Of a DNA stretch of 64,000 nt, positions 10,868-24,212 are shown one piece after another. Origin of the DNA: Xestospongia bergquistia (lineage: Eukaryota; Porifera; Demospongiae; Haplosclerida; Petrosiidae); assembly GCA_963965975.1 (NCBI GenBank), contig OZ014425.1, forward strand, positions 567,501 through 631,500. Direction: 5' to 3'. The notes beneath the pieces are model-generated. The model was not told the DNA's origin and searched no databases. It saw nothing but the letters and a program-made list of their open reading frames with translations. The translations under genes were made by a program, and so were the position numbers. Each line of letters starts with the position of its first letter. The stretch's first letter is position 1.

Positions 10868-12276
10868 ATTCCTTCTATTATAGCGCCAATGTGTTGTTTC
10901 TTCTTTGAAAACAAGGGAGTGGCTTGTGAATATTCATTAACAATAAGTATGTTCGCCTACGTAATCGGTGTTTAATTAACTTCAAATCCGTTTCACGACT
11001 ACTAAAAGAACTGCAGCGACACGGAAACACTTCAGCCTTATTAAACTGCTTGTAGGCCAGCGACTTTTGCCTGACTACCTGCTACAAAGGCAAACGACTA
11101 TATAGTTTATTGTATCGTCTACCACTTCAGTAAAATATTCCGGCTCAAAGACGTTAACTTTGCTTTGGAGTTTAGCTGGAGAAATTAATCAAACGACAAA
11201 ATTCTGTCTCCTGCAGTACGTTTGAAGCTACTGTGGAATAGTTCTTTCAAGGTAAGTGAGATCAACTGTATAAACGTATTAATACATGATAAATGATATG
11301 ATACAAAGTTTAAGTGTTTTGATAACGTAAGAAGCCCAAGTCCTTGTGGGTGAAGCACAGATGGTGTGAACCTTTATCAAACAAGATTTAAAGACTTTCA
11401 AGGATAGATTGTGGATAAGAGTTAGCCTTAGAACTAGTTTAGTAACCACATCCATTCAATAATAGATGTGTGTGCCACAGTCCAGGAAAGTACTCCATTG
11501 CTATATCACAGTAGACTCAGACCTTGTCATTTAGATTAGTTATATATACAGTTTGTTACATTGATTTAAAGTGGTAAATTAAGATTGACTTAAATTAATA
11601 AATTACGACTGTGAGTAGAATCCTGACATATGGGATGATAAAATGTAATAATTACCTTTAATAGTTCAATAGTATTAACTACAGCAAAGTGGCTTGTGTG
11701 AGCTTTCTTAGAAAACAAATTTATTTAAGAAATGAAAAAACACAAGATTATTCTTTATAAAATAGTATTCCGTACTACACAAACCAGTAATAACATCAAC
11801 CATGACTGAAGTTTGACTTGCCAACGTGATAATTACCTATATAGCCTTAAAATGCAGGTTATAATTGTATTAAAACTATTTATTAAAGAGAGTGCTTATC
11901 AATGGCAACAGCTTGGTAATTCAATATCTTTTGATGAAGCAGACTGATCTAAAGTTGACACATTTTGATTTTAGTAATGGTGGAGCATGACTTAATTTAA
12001 TGTAACCTCCATTTCCTCATATGTATGTGTGAAGATGTCATTAGTATACAAGCTAATACATATAACTGTATTATATATATATATATATATAATACATGTA
12101 ACTCTACTACAATAATTAGCTAATTACACTCAGCAACTAGGGAGAGATATGAATATCACATTGGTAAAATTGTTAATCTCCAGTGTCGGATGATATAACT
12201 ATCTATTGTTATGTCATTTGGACTGATCATGACTCTTACTTCCTTTAGGTACTTAGTATCCATTTACAAAACAACA
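10868..12276. promoter_or_regulatory. Divergent promoter region harmonin / RasGEF with predicted 5' non-coding exon
   Basis: No coding exon is visible. A good splice donor (TTTCAAG|GTAAGTGAG) ends a probable 5' untranslated exon at 11251, and the first coding exon of the RasGEF gene has an acceptor at 12247-12248, 28 bases before its ATG. The 10900-11250 segment is less AT-rich than its surroundings, as expected for a shared promoter. The remainder is intron. Non-coding exon limits are inference. Confidence 0.45.
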
Positions 12277-15200
12277 ATGGATACAGTCAAGCAGATAAGA
12301 GCTAGATTTGAGAGTGCATCTTCACTAGATCAAATGTCAGAATCTCCTCGACTTAAAAAGACAAACAGTGGAACTAGTTTGAAAGCTATGCAGCATGTCA
12401 ATGGTACAAATGAACCCTCTTCTCCATCACTTCCAACATCACCACCACCGCGAGTACCTCCTCCTGTACCTCCTAAGAGAAAAATCTCTAAAGAAACCAT
12501 CGCCATTCATGTAACAGAAGAGAACGATACTGGAAAGCAACTTCAAGATCAAGAAATTTTAGATGCTTTAAGAAAAGAGAAATGTGACTTAGAAAAGGAG
12601 ATAGCACTGTTGAAAAAGGAATCAAGAGAAGATAAAAAGAAACTCAAACGATACGAACACAAGTTGGACCACTTTGAAGCATCATGCAAAGCAAGAAGAG
12701 TGAGTTATATATATATTTGATTTTAATATTACAACATATCTGCATGATTTAGCTTCCCAATATGCAACAATAACACAGACAGTTTCAGTTCTTGCACTCA
12801 TCTAACCTTACAGACTAGCATTAAAATATTAGTTGCTATTGACACAACTGACAGATCAATGTGGTATAGATCATTAGATCTGTATTAGAGTGTAGGCCTT
12901 AATGATTTCTCCTCCTAGTAACCCTCAGTATTCACTCATATTGAAGTGTATAGTATTGTCCATGGTGGCCATAATTGTGTTAACCTTTCAGATGTTGATA
13001 AGAGTTATGACCACTCCACTTTTAACCACATTGGTCTACTTCCAAGGTCTCGTGCAGTAGTCACTATAACTAAATTAACAACATAAGCATCAGGACAACT
13101 GCAGTCATATTAATGACCTGTACACCACAAACTAGCCAGTAGTACTACATAGTACCCTTAGTACCCTCTAGAGAGATAATAGAAGACAAAGATAATTGTT
13201 TTGATAGTAATTGCTTAGTTATGATGACTTGTCACATATCTAAGTGGCAAACAGGTTTGGATATTATTGGATATTATTGGATATTAATATATCTCTATAG
13301 TGACACTGCAGTAATTGAATGTTAATATTGTATGTAATGCAATGTGATAATGTTTATAGACAAAGTATACACATGTATTGACTGACTTTATTTGTTGTTT
13401 TACTGTAAATTAAAGAGAGTATATAATGGTAAGAGTAAATACTTAGATAAAATGTGTCTTTATAATCTTACATCATCATCATCATTAAAGAATATCTATT
13501 TTAGGATGTGTTGTGATAGTATTTCAAATACCTTTCAAATTAAGTTAAGAATCAAGGCACTTTTTGAATTTGATTTTTTGAAATCATTCTACAAAAACAT
13601 GTTTACTGATAAAATCTCATGAACACTATACATCATATAACATGTTAGTGATCCTATCATCATCAAAGATAACTCCTAAAATAGTTTTGGTTTGAGAGTG
13701 CTGTTAATCAAAGGAGAGCTAGTAAAACCGTTTGTTATATTTATCTAACGTTAATACTCTAGTCACCTTTGGCTTCAGTCACCACTACACACAACATTAT
13801 GTAGAACACGAGATTGCTATAGTTCACAGACCACAGTGTGTGAAGTATCATATACATGTGTTGTAGCTATGCCAAGTCTAAATTCATGTGACTGCCAAAA
13901 TTGATGTGTTAGATCACAACTTCATGTTTAATTACTGTGTCAGTAGCCGACCATTGCAAACATATACAGCTTCTATCATCCTAAGAAGGATTTGACGGAA
14001 ACTGTTACATTTCTTGTTGTCTAATTTAGAAGGTTTTTAGATTTTTTTTATACTTTCAATGTGTTTAGTATGCCAGCTGTGTGTTGTAACTCATCTTTAG
14101 TCATTTTAACTATAAGCCTTCTTAAAGACAACTTTAGAAGGAAACAACGAGTTTATATTATACCACACATTGGTAACATTTTCTCTTTCTCTGTTTGTAT
14201 TCATCAAGAAGAGAACTACCATAACAAACATGTATGTTTGTTATATTTGATGTCTGTTTATTGTCTTTGTTAAAGAGACTCTCTGTGATCTTAATTATAA
14301 CTGTCATTTTTACTTTAATTTACCAGGAATAATTATGTCATAAAATTAAGTAAATAATCACTGTCTCAAAGCATAACTTTAACTGTCAATACTATATTAA
14401 TGAAATTAATAAGAATTTAATTGTGTTCAAGTGTATCATATACTTTTATCATATTGAATATTAATAGGCTCAAGGACCACTCAAGAGATGGGTATCATCA
14501 CAGCCTTCCATTTCTGATCTCTATCAACCAATGACTCATGATGAGCTAGGAGATGCTCAAGAGGTACAGATAAATGGATAGATAGATTGATGGATGGATA
14601 GATAGATGAACTAATGGATTGACAGGTGGGTAGTCCATGGACACATATTTACATATCTTATCACAGAAGGTGTTTGCTTTCACTATTACTATGTACAGTC
14701 GATGTAATTACAGTACTTTCTAATGATCTGTGTTTCTTGAGAACAAGCATGTTATGAATATCAGATTTTACCTTCAATATTGATATTCTCAAAACATATC
14801 TGCACGTGTCCAATATGTCATAAGCTATTGACATTTCAGAGTATTTTGTTGTGACAAAAGTACATTCACCAGTAGAGTTATGACCCATCTTTACTTTCAT
14901 AGTATATATATATGTGTTAATCTATAGTGTAGATTGTAATGACTAAGCTTTGGTACTTAATTTAGGTATAATTAGTAACTAATGTTTCCTTGTTAAATTT
15001 TGATTTAAAGGAAGAATATCAAGTTGTTTTTGTTGATAGAAAGATGTCATACGTTATACTGAAAGTCTTTCATCTAGCTTCACTATTTTATATAGTAACA
15101 AAAAGAATTTAACAGTTAATGTAGGGCCAGCTATATATGTAGGTAGCTCCATGTTAGAGTGTACCAATAAGTCCCTACACACAAAAGTACTGACTTATTT

Positions 15201-15739
15201 ATTAGACTTTGTTTTGACAACATGTTGTAATTAGTGGATACTGTTAATTCTAGTTTTGGTCTAACTTATATTGTATTAACAATCTTATTAACAGAATGTG
15301 ACTAGTTTTATATACAAATAAGTGTGACCAGCACCTGTCAGCATATGATGTCATACACTGCAAAAAATAACGATACAACTACAATTAAGGGATTTTCCAG
15401 TTATTTAGTCACTAGGTTTCAGTATTTGTTAGTTCCAATAGAATTATCAGTACTCCATATTTGATAACATTTGACTTTCAAGTAGGATGTATAATTTAGA
15501 CGTGTGTATGTGTGTGATGTCATTGTTTTTGTATTTCCCACGTTTGTGTCAAAATGATTATGTGTCTTTTTTCTCTATATAGTTGATTCAACAGTTTGTA
15601 GAGTCTGAACGACTTTATCTCAATGCTTTGGAAATCATTAACCATAACTTTTATCAACCCATGACAATGATGGCTGTCTTCAAAAGAGATATATTATCAT
15701 TTCAACAACTACAAACCATCTTCTTAAACAGGTATAAAC

Positions 15740-15770
<31 letters not shown>

Positions 15771-16896
15771 CTTGAAAATAGTTAATATACCAATATTGAT
15801 TGTTTTATGATAAAGTGAAAACAAACAACTTAAATAGAGTTATTTTGAGTTGCTAACAATGATAACCATTACACGAACAATAGAATCATAGTTTATAACT
15901 TTCATAATAAAAGTCACCCAAACTACATAAAATATCCTATCAATAATAATGCATTGGTATATTAACAAGAGAATGGTTTAGTTTGTAAATAGTCTCCTTT
16001 TTTAGAGAAATAACAATAAAACATGTTATCCTTTTTAAACCATTAATATTTGGTATTTAAAATATTATGTCTATATCAACAAGACTTGCGCAAATAGTTT
16101 GTACTCCAATTGTAGCCAATGGAATAATTCTTAGCATATTTGTATTCTACATATGGTATCCATTGTAACTATATAATAATACATTATTTCTATACCACTC
16201 CTACTATCAACAAATTACACATAGTATTAATGCTATATATGGTGTTATACATTATACTAGTTATTACTAGAACATAAGAATATCTGTCTAACTAACCAAT
16301 GAATGAGAGAATCTGCTTTAAGGCATGACTAAATGACACACTATACTCTGTTAAAGTCTATTTACTCTAGACAGTAATGGAGAAGAGTTGTAGCTATTTA
16401 TATTATTGGTCATGTGTGCTACTGTCTGTCGCCATGATAATAATAATTAATTTAATTTAGTTATAAGTGATATAGTATCAGTTCTGCAATGTTGTGGATA
16501 TGATGACTTGTGTCATGTACAAGTTCCTGTATGCTACAAGTCACAAAATACATGGAAATATGTTTTCGTGTACACATGTACATTTTGTACATGATAACAA
16601 GATCATAAATATTGATAATATTTATTGGTAATTAGCCAATGCTGTCTTTCCCGTGAGACATTCGCTATGTAGTCCATTCTAACAGTTTATAGTTTGTTTT
16701 TGGTTGCTATCGTTAGTTGTGATTTCGTTAACTGTATTGATGTTATGTACACTGTCAGACAGTGATGAATTGTCAACATTGATGCTATGTATACTGTGTA
16801 GGCAGACAAATTTAAGGAAATCTATGTGTTATGTAATTTAAAGTTGTATACACATCTCTCTCACTCTCTGTCTGTCTGTCTGCCTCTCCTCCCCCC

Positions 16897-16927
<31 letters not shown>

Positions 16928-17552
16928 GTTCACAGCTCTTAGTTCTTCACAGACTATTTTATGATCACTTATTTCATCTCCGCTATTTACCCAAGCAGTC
17001 TCGAGTGGAAGAATTCCTTGCTATCTTAGAGAGGACAGCACCCTCACTGTCACTTTATAGTGGCTTCCAGTCTGAATATTTCATGCAAACCTTACAGGTA
17101 TCTATCAAGACACTAAATACTAAACAATATTGACAAGTTTGAAAATCTGTGTAATTTTGTTGTGGTAATTAGTAGAAATGCTTTGAACTCTATAAATCAT
17201 AATTGTTGGCATAGTTTAGATAATTCTGAAATGTTCTAATTAATTCATTTTTGTATTGAGGGGATTATATTTGTCTGTGACACAGTGTCCTCTAACATTA
17301 ACTGTTGATTATAATTCTAAAGTTGCCATGGTTACTTAGGTAGTGATACCATAGTAATGATGAAAGTCAAAAGTGAAGTGACTATAATACAGGAAGAATT
17401 ATAGACAGTAGAGAAATAGAATGTTATGTGATGAATGATATCAAGTTTGTTAGTAATTATAAAAAGGAAGTTGGTTATGGTATCACATCTAATTAGGTGG
17501 GTGATAGACTACATTCTCTTAATGAATACATTAATATTATTATTCATATTAG

Positions 17553-17595
<43 letters not shown>

Positions 17596-19198
17596 CTCTA
17601 GAAAGAATTATCTCAATCTCAGTCCAAGCAGCAAATTAGTATGTTACTAGAACATTTAGAGAGAGAATGTGATGGAAAGTCACTTGCTGACATGTTGAGA
17701 ATACCAGCTGGAAGAGTAAGTTATAATCTTCACTGTTGAGCTAATTAATACCACTTGATAACTTATTATAGCTATCAGAATATGTATCTCTTTTATCCCC
17801 ATTTTTGGAAGAGAGAGTGCGAGGAACACGAGGAATTAATGATGGAGTCATTAAAAGAATTGAAACTCTCATTCACTACATCAATTCACTACAAGTGGTA
17901 ATGGCCTTTCTAATGCACCAATCTACCATAGTTACCATTGTACCATTGTCCTTATTAACCATTGTACTGTTGTCCTTAGTAACCATTGTTCATTGTTCTC
18001 AGAAACCATTGTACCATTGTCCTTAGTAACCATTGTACCATAGTAACTCTTCTAACATTGTCTTTATTAACCATTGTACCATTGTCCATTGTCCTTAGTA
18101 ACCATTGTACCATTGTCCTTAGTAACTATTGTACCATTGTTCTACAGGAACTATTAGATGAAAAAAGTGAATGGGAGTGTATAGTGGAAAAACTGAAAAT
18201 TTTAAACAAATTTTCACCTGATGGTCCAATTCCACTTGAGGTGTTCTGTCCAGAGACTAGATTGGTCAAACAAGGTTTGTAAAACAGGTTTAACTTGTTA
18301 CATATGACCAGCTGCTCAATTAATAGGTCCTGTTATGATTACTGAGAAAGGAAAAGAAGTCCAAAAATTCTGTTTTCTCTTTACAACACACATTGCTCTT
18401 GCAGACAGAGGACAGAACCATCATTTTGTGGTAACTGAGGTAAGGTAGTGGATTATCTATTTTTCTATTATTCTAACATCCATTCATTTTGTAGTCATTC
18501 ATATTTGTATCATTCATTCATTTAGAATGCCATAATACCCTTAGCAGGTGCAACATTATATGAAAATGTTGACATGGCGGGACAAATCATAGAAGCTGAT
18601 TTACACTCAGGTATTGCATAATACACAGCAGCTGTATGTTGCTACATTAAGTAATATACCATCTTCTTGTTTGTGTACTGTTGTTGCCAATAATTACTAC
18701 TAATGGGACTTGATGGTTTTCTTATACATGACCCTTTTAAGAATTGAGTGTGATCATTTGTCTTTTGTTCAAGGAAATTGTTGGCAAAGAACAGAGTTAG
18801 CGAAGTTCTTGCTTCCTCATTTGAAGCCAAAATTATTGTTATTTATGGATTCTGTATTTCATTAAGTGTATTATTCATCTCTCAAACTCTCTCTTTCTGT
18901 GTTCATTAGGACTAGAACAGGATATGCTAGGATTCCGTATTAATTTTTGCAAAGGAAATCATTTCTTTCTGAGAGTTGGCAGACCAAATGAGAAGAAACA
19001 GTGGATTGAAAATATTGAAAAGGTACCTTGACTAGATAGGTTAGATACACCAGCTGTATTATATTGTATGCTTTGTTTAGACTCTAGAAAAAATTCAAAA
19101 GAGTGAAGCAGACATGAACAATGATTCAGTGTAAGTTTGATATCACATGATGATCATATGACCTATAATCCTGCGATATTAAGTATTTTGTCAGTAAT

Positions 19199-19259
<61 letters not shown>

Positions 19260-20391
19260 TCTCTCTCTCTAGTATTCCTGATATAGCACCAAAAGTAAGT
19301 CTTCACATAAGAGAGGCATTTGTTTAAGATTGACACTGTATACATGACACTTTAATCACTACCTTAACTAGTGTAGATTGACCAAGAACTAGGGAAATAT
19401 AGCACATTATATAAACGCCATATACATAACCATATATGGTTAAGACACATTTTAATATGTACATGTAGATGTAAATGTATGTAATGTACCCAATTCTTGA
19501 TAGCTCAATTATATCACCATTTTATGGAACTACCCTCTACAGAATCTCTCATCACATGACAGCATGTAGAGTGATGTCATTAGTAGAACTCATCAGTACA
19601 GGATGTGGTCACTTTACTGTAAACAGTATAAGATGTCAGCTGATTTAGCCTGCTTTTAAAGATAAGACTTCTGTTAGTGTTATGAAATAGCCAGCCTTAT
19701 CATCTGACATCATAAAGAGTCTTACTACAGTGCATGTACCCTTATAATAACCTGTTTGAAGACAAAGTTGTAATTACTCAGAAGATGACTTACGCTATAG
19801 GAATTATGACGTGTGACTGTAATTATTATGTTGTTGTTGCTATGGTTATTCTCTCATTTAATTTCTCAGATTGCTGCAGCTTCTTTGGAGAAACTCTTTC
19901 AACATTTGACAAATCCACAAATTGGATATCGTGAAGATTTCATTGAAGTTTTTCTCCAAACCTATCCTTGTTTTACAACACCTAAAGATGTACTCACTGC
20001 TCTTCTTAACTGCATACGAAGTCCTAAAGAAAAAACACCAGATCCAACCTCATCTGTTCAAGTAAAGACAATAGATAGATAAGAGATAGATGGATGGACA
20101 GATGAATGGGAAGATGGATGAACCCATTGAACTGATGGATAGATGGTTGAACCCATTGAACTGATAGATGGACAGATGGATGAACCCATTGAACTGATGG
20201 ATAGATGGTTGAACCCATTGAACTGATAGATGGACAGATGGTTGAACCCTTTGAACTGATAGATGGACAGATTTGATAAGCAGATAAGCACATAATGACT
20301 TACTCTCTTTTCTTTAATAGACTACTCCAAATCATGTTTTTACTTTCAATATGGATGGTAAGTAAAGACCATTAATTATAGTGCATGTACA

Positions 20392-20423
<32 letters not shown>

Positions 20424-23400
20424 TATTGATGGTGTTATAAATAGTTTGTTCTTGTTTTATATAGATTCTGCTGATACAGAGAGTTGTAATACATCAATAA
20501 CATCAATGTCTGCCTCGAATTCAATGCATAATTTCTCTTCAGGGTCTGATACAGGTAAGTCACCCTATCAACATGTAATCCAGTGAGGTTTTTGTAATAT
20601 TTATTTAGTAATAATTGGTAATTAATTACTACTGAAATAAAAATTGACAATTTAAAAATGGATGTACTTGGTAATTGTGATTGATTGCACTGTAATTGGT
20701 TCATAATTATACAATGCAAAATTCAAAGGTTGTACCAAATCTTACTGTGTCTCATTATATAAATTACCTTGCAATTAATATTAACATTAAATTAACATTA
20801 ATATTGGCCATCTATAAAGCTATGTTATTATTAAGACATTAATCTATGTGTCATTACATCCTTTTAGACTCAATAGATGGAAGTCCAACAACACCTCGCA
20901 GAAAAATCACTCCAGAAGACAACAATCCTGTAGACATAGCTCCTAATAGCGGAAAACCTCCTCTACCCGTTGTCTCTCGTACAAGCATGAGCACCGATTC
21001 TGACTCCTCTCCCTGTACAGCTGATGTCCCTGTTGATAGCAAGAAGAAGGCCCAAAATGGTTGGCAAGATACAGAAGGAACAAGTAAAATACGTCATACT
21101 TCAAGTGTAACAACAAGATCAGATGGAACCCTTCTGTCAACAGAGGCTGCTTATGTCACGTTTTGTCGACCATATAGTCGTGAGTCTGGAAGTTTAGGTG
21201 ATTCTGAAGGAGAAGAAACTGATTTTAATGGAGACACTAGACCTTCTCTTGGTTTCAATGTTATGGAGAATAGTTTAGTTGTTGGACCAGTTAAAAACCT
21301 CTCTATCAGTGCCGATAACTTAGCTGATACAGACTCTGTTGTAGATAAGACATTAGGTTTCAGAAAAGATATGCATTCTCAAGACTTGGACAAAATTATT
21401 CTCACTACTCCATGTCCAAAGACAAGCTTTGGCAGTTTACCAGCTTCTCAATTGTTGGAAGATGCTGAAAACATCCAACACAACATGCTTCATCAATTTG
21501 ATAGGAAAGAAGCTCATTCACAAGATGATATTGATGACTGTTTTGATCCTATGGAAGATGAGATCAATTTTCGTAAGTATACTGGTGGATCTCGAGCCAG
21601 ACGTAGCTCTGAGGCACATTCTTCTGGACGTCAAATTCATCCAGATCGTTTTTCAACATCCTCTGCCCTCTCTTTGTCAGAACCAGACTTAGTAATAGCA
21701 GCTGTGAAACATGAACAGTCTCGATCTGATGACCGATCAATGCTTGAAGACAAACTGCTCAACAGCTTACCAGCTAATGTTGCTCGGAAATTTATGGAAC
21801 CCTCAACTCCAAGTAAAAATCGTTTATCAAGCCCTAGTCCTTCTCATGGACGTCGTGGTCGATTTAGTTTAGGATTCAATAAAAGTAAAAGAACTCGAGA
21901 TACACTAGAAAAACCTCGAAAGTCTGACCCATCAGTCGTTTTAAGTGGAACATCAATGAATAATTCTTCATCCCTTTATTTTGCAAGCCCAGAGCCTCAG
22001 AAGAAATCAAATACATCACCATCCAGAGGATTTGGTGGACTTTTTAAGAAAGGAAAACCAAAAGAGGAACGAGGAAGGCTAAACAAATCCTTGAGCAGTA
22101 ACTTTACAGATGGTATGTATCCTGAAACCCCAACCAAAAAAGGAGCTAAATTGAATCGCAATGCCTCTTTGGGACCTGTCAGGAACATTAATCCTTATTA
22201 TATGAATATCGATGATTTTTCTAGTAAGTACTGACTGACATCGTTAATAGATTTTGTAATGATTATACTTATATAGGTATTCCAAAATCTCCTCGAGAAC
22301 GAGTAGAAGACAGCTCTCCAAGAGTAAAACGCAAACTAGGCCAGCCGTCAAGGAATTTCTCCCTAGCATCTAAGATCTTTGCAGTGTTGATGAAATGGAT
22401 AGAAATCTGTTTTGAAGTGAGACAAAATAATGTTTTAAATTATAAAATGTATGACTATCTTCTCCTGCATAGGATTTTGAAGATGATGTTCAACTGATGT
22501 ATTTATTAGAAGAATTTTTGCATGAAATGACAGATACTGATACACCAGAATCCAAATTAGCACAGCAAACATACAGGTATATAATGTAACTAGAGATATG
22601 AATAATCTTACAACTACTGTGTTATTTTGTAGAGAGTTTTTGTATTATCGTGACCAATGTCATCCAACTAACCCAAGTTTTGGCAATCTTTTGTGCAGAA
22701 TTACTAATATAGATGTAAGTTAACATACTATATCTTATGGGTTGATTTTAGTTTATTCTTCTCATAGCTGTGTGTATTAGAAGATATTGACTTCGACAAA
22801 CCAGCTAAATTGATTGGCGGTAGAGAAATCGACCTTAGCAGAACCTCTAGAGAACCTTCATTTGTGAGATCAGTTGCCCAACAAATCACACTGATGGAAT
22901 TTGCCTGTTACAATGCAGTAAAAAGAAGGTATATTAATAATACTGGCACACAAAGTTTGTTGATTAACTAGTGTTCTCTTTATAATAGTGAGCTTTTGAA
23001 TTGTAACTGGAAGAAGAAGGACAAAGAAGTTTTAGCTCCTAATGTCTGCAGAATGATTCAAAGAACAAACGAAGTAAGTCACATGATAACATAATGTTTG
23101 CCCAGCCAGTTGGTAACAATAGAAATAAAATTTGGGGTTACATTACACCAGTCTTACTTGGCCCCTTTTTTTGTCTATTTCAGATGACTTCCTGGATTTG
23201 TACAGAGGTTTTGAGTCGTGAAACAGTTGCTGCCCGAGCGGTGGTCCTTGAAAACTTTATTCAAATTGGGTGGACTTGTTACAAACATAATGACATGCAT
23301 TGTGCCATGAACATTGCATTAGCCCTCTCATCTACCTCTGTCAAAAGATTATCAAAGACTTGGGACACTGTAGAGAAAAAGGTAGGGTAGTTTTTAAAAC

Positions 23401-24212
23401 TTTAGAGTTGTGGATGTAAATGTAATGAACATTGTTTAGGTAGTAATGATAAGTCTTTTATAAAATACACTTTTCTCCATTAGATTCGACAAAAATATGA
23501 GAAATTGAAAGATGCAACTGACCATCATGAAAAATGCAAGAAACTACGAGAGAGGCTTGAACAGTAAGTATTGATATTTTGTAATTGTAAATTTGATTAT
23601 ATCTTCTCTCTCTCTCTCTCTCTCTTCTTCCACACTCAGTGTTACAACAGAAGGTTATGAAAAAACAGGGTCAGTATTATCATTGATTTTAAAGCTATAC
23701 TATTTACACACATCTTTGTCTTTTATTAGATGTATTCCATCTTGTTTACCATACTTGGGGGCACATCTTGAACAGATATATGTTCTTGATATAGGACTAA
23801 AAACTTACAATAGTGATGGGTTAGTAAACTTTGCCAAAATGACAAAAGTGAGTACTTTCCTCCATACAAAGGACTAAATGAAAGTATTATATATTTATCA
23901 CATAACTAAACTACAGAATTATTTTAAGTTTCCTTTTTGCTATTTTCTATAGCTCTCCTCATTGATCAACGGTGTTCTTCAGTATCAAACTGTACCTTAC
24001 AATTTTGAACCTAAATTAGATGTAAGACATTCTCCATCCATCCATTTATACATGTATCTGTCTCTATCCATCCATAACATTAAATGTGGTTCTCATATAT
24101 AAAATTGATCATTTTTCTATTACAGATTATAGCTTACATTACATCTGCCAAAAGGCTCTCAGACAATGAACTTTATGACCTTTCAGTTTCAAGAGAACCT
24201 AGTAAAAGATGA
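12277..24212 (+). CDS. Dual Rho/Ras exchange factor: DH-PH-REM-CDC25 (RasGRF/SOS-like)
   Basis: Twenty-seven coding exons were placed: 12277-12699, 14468-14563, 15583-15731, 16929-17097, 17602-17715, 17772-17894, then on to 24126-24212. They total 4413 nt, about 1470 residues. Order: a Pro-rich SH3-ligand stretch (PPPVPPKRK) and a basic/acidic coiled coil in exon 1; a DH domain (LIQQFVESERLYLNALEII) in exons 3-7; a PH domain over about 18148-19022; a REM/RasGEF-N domain in exon 19870-20061 (LTNPQIGYREDFIEVFLQ); a 452-residue Ser-rich linker in one exon (20868-22223); and a CDC25 RasGEF domain (SKIFAVLMKWIEICFE, MTSWICTEVL, CLPYLGAHLEQIYVLD, ending LYDLSVSREP). DH-PH activates Rho-type GTPases and CDC25 activates Ras/Rap types at membranes. 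I see neither the SOS histone fold nor the N-terminal PH-IQ of RasGRF, so subfamily is open. Tiny exons of 22 nt (19273-19294), 30 nt (23640-23669) and 37 nt (20321-20357) occur. Confidence 0.9.
15741..15770. repeat. (CAGA)n microsatellite
   Basis: Pure cagacaga run starting about ten bases after the donor of the first DH-domain exon (15731) of the RasGEF gene. Confidence 0.85.
16857..16927. repeat. CT/CTGT tract ending in a 3' splice site
   Basis: A tctctc..tctgtctg..ccccccctctct run that ends directly in TCTCTAG, the acceptor of the RasGEF exon starting at 16929. Confidence 0.85.
17554..17592. repeat. (CT)n tract before RasGEF exon 17602
   Basis: Near-pure CT repeat followed by TCAATCTCTAG, the acceptor of the exon at 17602-17715. 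It serves as the polypyrimidine tract. Confidence 0.85.
17905..18145. repeat. Intronic minisatellite with repeated acceptor-like TCCTTAG words
   Basis: This intron is almost entirely made of an approximately 16-24 bp unit (accattgtaccattgtccttagta), with variants. Each unit contains a pyrimidine-rich stretch ending in TAG that resembles a 3' splice site. The true acceptor, ATTGTTCTACAG at 18147, is the last unit with a C-A-G end. Confidence 0.8.
19202..19272. repeat. Long (CT)n tract before the 22-nt microexon
   Basis: About 70 bp of CT repeat running directly into the AG acceptor of the 22-nt exon at 19273-19294. It is the longest CT run in the window and could act as a strong polypyrimidine tract for a very short exon. 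Confidence 0.85.
20085..20276. repeat. Intronic minisatellite, 29/33-bp alternating (62-bp dimer)
   Basis: The word aacccattgaactgat starts at 20121, 20150, 20183, 20212 and (with one change) 20245. Spacings are 29, 33, 29 and 33, i.e. a 62-bp dimeric unit within a (gatg)-rich background. It lies in the RasGEF intron after the REM exon. Confidence 0.85.

Noticed and set aside
19163..19345. Open frame encoding Arg-Glu repeats on the minus strand
   Set aside because: It is the translation of the CT microsatellite before the 22-nt GEF exon; the true coding strand is plus. Similar Leu-Ser and Arg-Glu frames at 17435-17650, 48845-49033 and 23593-23877 are rejected for the same reason.
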